Shown here in pieces: positions 60,813 to 64,000 of a stretch of 64,000 nt of DNA. The translations under genes were made by a program, and so were the position numbers. Source of the stretch: Burkholderia sp. FERM BP-3421 (GTDB lineage Bacteria; Pseudomonadota; Gammaproteobacteria; Burkholderiales; Burkholderiaceae). The notes under the pieces were generated by a model. That model searched no databases, had not been told where the DNA came from, and saw nothing but the letters and a program-made list of their open reading frames with translations. The stretch lies in NCBI RefSeq assembly GCF_028657905.1, contig NZ_CP117781.1:248001-312000 (forward strand). Direction: 5' to 3'. Position 1 is the first letter of the stretch; each line of letters begins with the position of its first letter.

Positions 60813-61508
60813 ATGCGTCACCGTCACCCTCATTCCCACGCACATCACGGCCGCCACGGCGACGGCTGGGGCCGTCATCCGATGGCCGAACTGTTCTGGC
60901 AAGCGATCGGCCGCCATCGGGGCGGCGGTGGCGGCGGCCGGCGCGGCTTCGGCCCGTTCGGAGGAGGCGGTTTCGGCGGCGATGACGAAGGCCTGCCGCG
61001 CGGCCGCCAGTTCACGTCCGACGACCTGCAGCTGCTCCTTCTCGCCCTGCTCGCCGAGCAGCCGAGTCATGGCTACGAGCTGATCAAGGCGCTTGACACC
61101 CGTTCGAGCGGCTTCTATGCGCCCAGCCCCGGCATGGTGTACCCGGCGCTCACGTACCTGGAGGAAGTCGGCTACGTGACCGTGGAAGTCGAAGGCAACC
61201 GCAAGCGCTATGCGCTCGCCGACGCCGGCCGCGACCACCTCGCCTCGCAGCGCGAGCAAGTCGAGCTGCTGTTCGCGAAGCTCACCCACTTCGGACGCAA
61301 GATGGAATTCATGCGGCGCGCATTCGCGGGCGAAGGCGCCGAGGCCGGCGACGACACGCGCGGCTGGCTGAAGGATTTCGTCGAGGCCCGCCTCGCGCTC
61401 AAGCGCGCGCTGCTGCACAAGGCCGGCGCAAGCGCGGACGAACAACGCCGCATCGCCGCCATCCTGCTGCGCGCCGCCACCGAGATCGAAAGCGGCTCCG
61501 CAGCCTGA
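60813..61508 (+). CDS. yqjI: PadR-family metal-responsive regulator (YqjI-like)
   Basis: 231 residues from ATG 60813. A His-rich N-terminus (HRHPHSHAHHGRHGDGWGRH, residues 3-22) and a Gly-rich linker precede the PadR winged helix (DDLQLLLLALLAEQPSHGYELIKAL, FYAPSPGMVYPALTYLEEVGYVTVE, about residues 68-132). E. coli YqjI has the same plan: the His-rich arm binds Ni/Fe and the protein represses the ferric reductase gene yqjH. The next gene here is the YqjH homologue, so assignment is good. The C-terminal coiled coil (about 145-231) is the dimer part. Confidence 0.92.
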   Translation: MRHRHPHSHAHHGRHGDGWGRHPMAELFWQAIGRHRGGGGGGRRGFGPFGGGGFGGDDEGLPRGRQFTSDDLQLLLLALLAEQPSHGYELIKALDTRSSGFYAPSPGMVYPALTYLEEVGYVTVEVEGNRKRYALADAGRDHLASQREQVELLFAKLTHFGRKMEFMRRAFAGEGAEAGDDTRGWLKDFVEARLALKRALLHKAGASADEQRRIAAILLRAATEIESGSAA

Positions 61509-61543
61509 GCAGTCCACCCAGCCGCACCCTGGAGAACCGATAC

Positions 61544-62362
61544 ATGCAAAACCAAGCCGAGCGCGCGGTGATCCGCGTCCGCCATCCGCTCAAGTTCCGC
61601 CTGCTGCACGTCAAGCTGATCACGCCCGTCACGCCGCATCTGTTGCGCGTCACGCTGACCGGCCCCGATCTCGACGATTTCGAATCGGCGTCGTTCGACG
61701 ACCACGTCAAGGTGTTCTTCCCCGCACCGGGGCAGGACGCTCCGCACATGCCGACGCTCGGGCCCGACGGCCCCGTGTTTCCGGAGGGCCAGCCGAAGCC
61801 CGTCGCGCGCGACTTCACGCCGCGCCGCTACGATCGCGCCGCGCGCGAGCTGGATCTCGAGTTCGTGCTGCACCATCCCGGCCCCGCCTCCACCTGGGCG
61901 GCGCAGGCGCGCATCGGCCAGACGCTCGGCATCGGCGGCCCGCGCGGCTCGTTCGTCATCCCGAATGATTTCGACTGGCATCTGCTGATCGGCGACGACA
62001 CCGCCTTGCCCGCGATCGCGCGCCGCCTGGAGGAATTGCCCGCGGGCACGCGCGTCGCGGCCGTGCTGGAAGTCGCGGATTTCTCGGCGCAGGTCGAATT
62101 CCGCAGCGCCGCCGAGCTGCATCTGACCTGGCGTCACCGCGACACGGAAGCCGCCGGCGGCGACAGCGCGCTGCTGCACGCGCTCCGCGATCTGCCGCTG
62201 CCGTCCGGCGACGGCTACGTGTGGGCGGCCGGCGAGGCCGCCGCGATGCGCGCCGTGCGCCAGCATCTGTGCGGCGAGCGCGGCGTCGACAAGAGCCGCA
62301 TCCGCGCGGCCGCCTACTGGAAGCGCGGCGCGGCCGCGGTCCACGAAACGCTCGACGACTGA
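61544..62362 (+). CDS. yqjH: Siderophore-interacting protein, ferric reductase (YqjH/ViuB-like)
   Basis: 272 residues. FAD-binding ferredoxin-reductase-type N-terminal domain with the FTPRRYD motif (R-x-Y-T/D, about residues 88-94) and GGPRGSFVIP; C-terminal SIP domain with LLIGDDTALPAIARRLEELP, VLEVAD and VWAAGEAAAMRAVR. It reduces ferric siderophore complexes in the cytoplasm using NAD(P)H. 35 bases downstream of the YqjI-like gene on the same strand, so co-transcribed, unlike the divergent E. coli pair. Confidence 0.93.
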   Translation: MQNQAERAVIRVRHPLKFRLLHVKLITPVTPHLLRVTLTGPDLDDFESASFDDHVKVFFPAPGQDAPHMPTLGPDGPVFPEGQPKPVARDFTPRRYDRAARELDLEFVLHHPGPASTWAAQARIGQTLGIGGPRGSFVIPNDFDWHLLIGDDTALPAIARRLEELPAGTRVAAVLEVADFSAQVEFRSAAELHLTWRHRDTEAAGGDSALLHALRDLPLPSGDGYVWAAGEAAAMRAVRQHLCGERGVDKSRIRAAAYWKRGAAAVHETLDD

Positions 62363-62489
62363 TCCCGCGCAGGTTGCGCGGTTGCATCTACCCGGTGCAT
62401 CGCCTATACCTGTTCAAACGCCGAAGCGCGCGCACTGCGCAGCCCCGGCGCGCAAACGGGCACGCCGTTCCGGTGTCGGGGAGGCCACC

Positions 62490-62786
62490 ATGCAAGCGCT
62501 CAACCTGATCATTCAGCTGGCAAGCGGCGCGACGGGCGGCAACGTCGCGGGCGCGCTGGCCGAGAAGTATGGCCTCGGTCCGCTCGGCAACACGCTCGCG
62601 GGCCTCGTCGGCGGCGGCCTCGGCGGGGAACTCATCAAGTCGGCGCTGGGCGCCTCCGCCCAGGCGGCAGGCGGCTTCGATCTCGGCGCGCTGCTCGGCG
62701 ACGTCGGCGCCGGCAGCGCGGGCGGCGCCTGCTTGACGATCGCCGCCGGCCTCGCGCGCGCCCGCTTCGCACGCCGGCTTCACTGA
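62490..62786 (+). CDS. Small Gly-rich conserved protein
   Basis: 98 residues from ATG 62490, with GGGGAGG upstream. MQALNLIIQLASGATGGNVAG, then LAGLVGGGLGGELI: glycine-zipper-like hydrophobic stretches suggest membrane association. Similar short proteins starting MNxxxxLIxQxxSGxxGGNxAG are common in proteobacteria and have no known function. No obvious operon partner other than the next small gene. Confidence 0.75.
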   Translation: MQALNLIIQLASGATGGNVAGALAEKYGLGPLGNTLAGLVGGGLGGELIKSALGASAQAAGGFDLGALLGDVGAGSAGGACLTIAAGLARARFARRLH

Positions 62787-62798
62787 GCGCGCGCCGCC

Positions 62799-63038
62799 AT
62801 GAACACGAACCCGCGTCGCGCGCCCTCCGCGGTTCTGCTGCGTCGTCTCAGGATCGCCGGCTACTGCGGCCTGGCCGCCATCGCGCTCGCGCTGTTCGTC
62901 GCGATGTGCGCGATCCTCGCCGACAGCGCGCTCGATCGGCAAACCGCGCGACCCGTGATGGACGACGGCACCGAACTGCATGGCGGCACGCCCGCCGCCG
63001 GATCGGCCGCCCCTGCTCAAGCGGGCCCGTCCAGCTGA
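62799..63038 (+). CDS. Small single-span membrane protein
   Basis: 79 residues: basic N-terminus, one membrane helix (IAGYCGLAAIALALFVAMCAIL, about residues 19-40) and a Pro/Ala/Gly-rich periplasmic tail. It starts 12 bases after the previous gene. No family recognised; coding is supported by codon bias and spacing only. Confidence 0.55.
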   Translation: MNTNPRRAPSAVLLRRLRIAGYCGLAAIALALFVAMCAILADSALDRQTARPVMDDGTELHGGTPAAGSAAPAQAGPSS

Positions 63039-63063
63039 GCGCGCCGCCGCACAGCGTCCTGCC

Positions 63064-63648
63064 TCAGCGCGCGCGCAGGCGGCCGAACAGCCGCGCGTGC
63101 AATGCCTCGCCGATCCGATCGCACAGCGCGGTCAGCCCGCGCCCGTAAAGGTGCACGGCCAGCGCGCCCGCGGTGCCCACCAGCACGCCGCCCACCATGT
63201 CGAGCGGCCAGTGCACGCCTGCATAGATGCGACCCCACGCCACCGCGAGCGCGACGCCGATCAGCGCCGCCCCGGCCGCGCGCGTCGTGCGCGCGAGCAG
63301 CAGGCCCGCCGTGATGCTCCACACGAAGGTCATGTGATTGCTCGGAAACGAGCCGTCCGGCGCATGCGGGATCAGCTGCGCGCCGACGCCCGCGACGAAC
63401 GGCCGGGGCGAATACCAGAACGTCGAGATCACCTGCGCGAGCGCGAGCGCCGCGCATGCGGCGAGAGCCGCCTCGATCGCCTGACGACGCGTCGCGTGCT
63501 GCGCGCCGAGCGCCCAGGTCAGGGCCAGCAACAGCGGTACGACATAGACGAGCCACCGCGCACAGAACACGGCGAGATGAACGACGGCGGGATGGGGGGT
63601 GGAACCGGCGTTGAGCGCGGTGAAGACGATGAGATTGAAATTCTGCAT
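63064..63648 (-). CDS. PAP2-family phosphatase (undecaprenyl-diphosphatase-like)
   Basis: 194 residues from MQNFNLIVFTALNAG. Five to six membrane helices and the three-part PAP2 signature: YSPRPF (variant of KX6RP), PSNHMTF and WGRIYAGVHWPLDMVGG with the catalytic His. MNxNLFxxINA-type starts and this size are typical of BcrC-like undecaprenyl pyrophosphatases, which recycle the cell-wall lipid carrier. Convergent with the small membrane protein gene. The start at 63648 was preferred over 63687 on homology. Confidence 0.9.
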   Translation of the reverse strand: MQNFNLIVFTALNAGSTPHPAVVHLAVFCARWLVYVVPLLLALTWALGAQHATRRQAIEAALAACAALALAQVISTFWYSPRPFVAGVGAQLIPHAPDGSFPSNHMTFVWSITAGLLLARTTRAAGAALIGVALAVAWGRIYAGVHWPLDMVGGVLVGTAGALAVHLYGRGLTALCDRIGEALHARLFGRLRAR

Positions 63649-64000
63649 GGAATCGAAACGGGGGACAAAGCGCACGAACCGAATCAATCGATGCGCGCGA
63701 TGATGCCGGACGCGTACACCGGAAGAGACGCCGGAATCCGGTGCGCCACGAATTGAAAGAAAGCGCCGGATTATAACGACGCCGGGGTTTGAACACGTGT
63801 GCAGCGCAGAAGTTCAACCGTCCTTATCGAGGCCGACCCACCCCATCGACGCCCGATATCCCGTAAGCTCTCACCTTGCATCCCGGAAATGCTCACCTTC
63901 TGAAAGCCTGATGTACGGCGAGCAGCGCCACCATGCAAGCTTAGGCAAGAATCCATCAGACTTGTCTCAAGATTATCAATACTCATTCGCTCGATATCTC
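63649..64000. other. Terminal intergenic region
   Basis: 352 bases; it must contain the promoter of the PAP2 gene on the minus strand. I see no gene or repeat. Confidence 0.5.

Overview
The window looks like a Burkholderia chromosome segment. It is GC-rich with strong GC3 bias and carries two Burkholderia-type general porins, DUF2827-like proteins, a giant trimeric autotransporter with an OmpA-like lipoprotein, and many LysR/AraC regulators. A Hrp-type promoter driving two effector-like genes points to a plant-associated species such as the glumae/gladioli/plantarii group. That last step is inference; no rRNA or T3SS core gene is present to confirm it. No tRNA, rRNA or CRISPR array was recognised.

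Layout. 0-3.2 kb: potassium P-type ATPase operon on the minus strand, in the unusual order kdpF, small ORF, kdpA, kdpC, kdpB, behind a KdpE-like site. 3.8-6.4 kb: a porin and a LysR gene flanked by 8-bp and 9-bp minisatellites. 6.4-11.0 kb: a minus-strand operon (histidine phosphatase, APH-like kinase, two SDRs, acyl-CoA dehydrogenase) that resembles 4-hydroxyacyl-CoA catabolism. 11.4-13.9 kb: a deacetylase / unknown / GT4 glycosyltransferase trio. 14.4-18.0 kb: a PIP/hrpII-box promoter followed by a repeat protein with a plant IQM-like C-terminal domain, a small acidic protein and a NAGPA-like (phosphodiester glycosidase) protein, all tightly coupled. I read this as a candidate type III effector operon and as the most novel part of the window. 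18.2-21.8 kb: AraC/GlxA regulator, TPR-glycosyltransferase, FkbM methyltransferase.

21.9-43.3 kb is an accessory island bounded by two outward-pointing serine recombinases, the left one frameshifted. Inside are AT-rich DNA, an H-NS-like protein, an operon of two DUF2827-like proteins and a secreted protein, an OmpA lipoprotein, and a 4559-residue trimeric autotransporter whose Ser/Thr-rich stalk could be the substrate of the neighbouring sugar-transfer genes.

43.6-46.6 kb: a complete HisJQMP-type amino-acid ABC transporter. 47.3-48.5 kb: a hotdog thioesterase divergent from a TetR gene around a palindromic operator. 48.6-55.7 kb: a YheO/DauR-like regulator divergent from an operon for (hydroxy)asparagine/aspartate use (periplasmic asparaginase, RidA, dicarboxylic amino-acid carrier, ornithine-cyclodeaminase-family reductase, hydroxyaspartate-type dehydratase, YbaK, HAD). 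A conserved TGTCTA-NN-TATGGA motif occurs at both promoters. 55.7-60.1 kb: LysR divergent from an M20 amidohydrolase, an orphan binding protein and a porin. 60.35-60.6 kb: remnant of a di-haem cytochrome c peroxidase. 60.8-62.4 kb: YqjI/YqjH-like metal regulator and ferric reductase with tandem operators. 62.5-63.6 kb: two small proteins and a PAP2 phosphatase.
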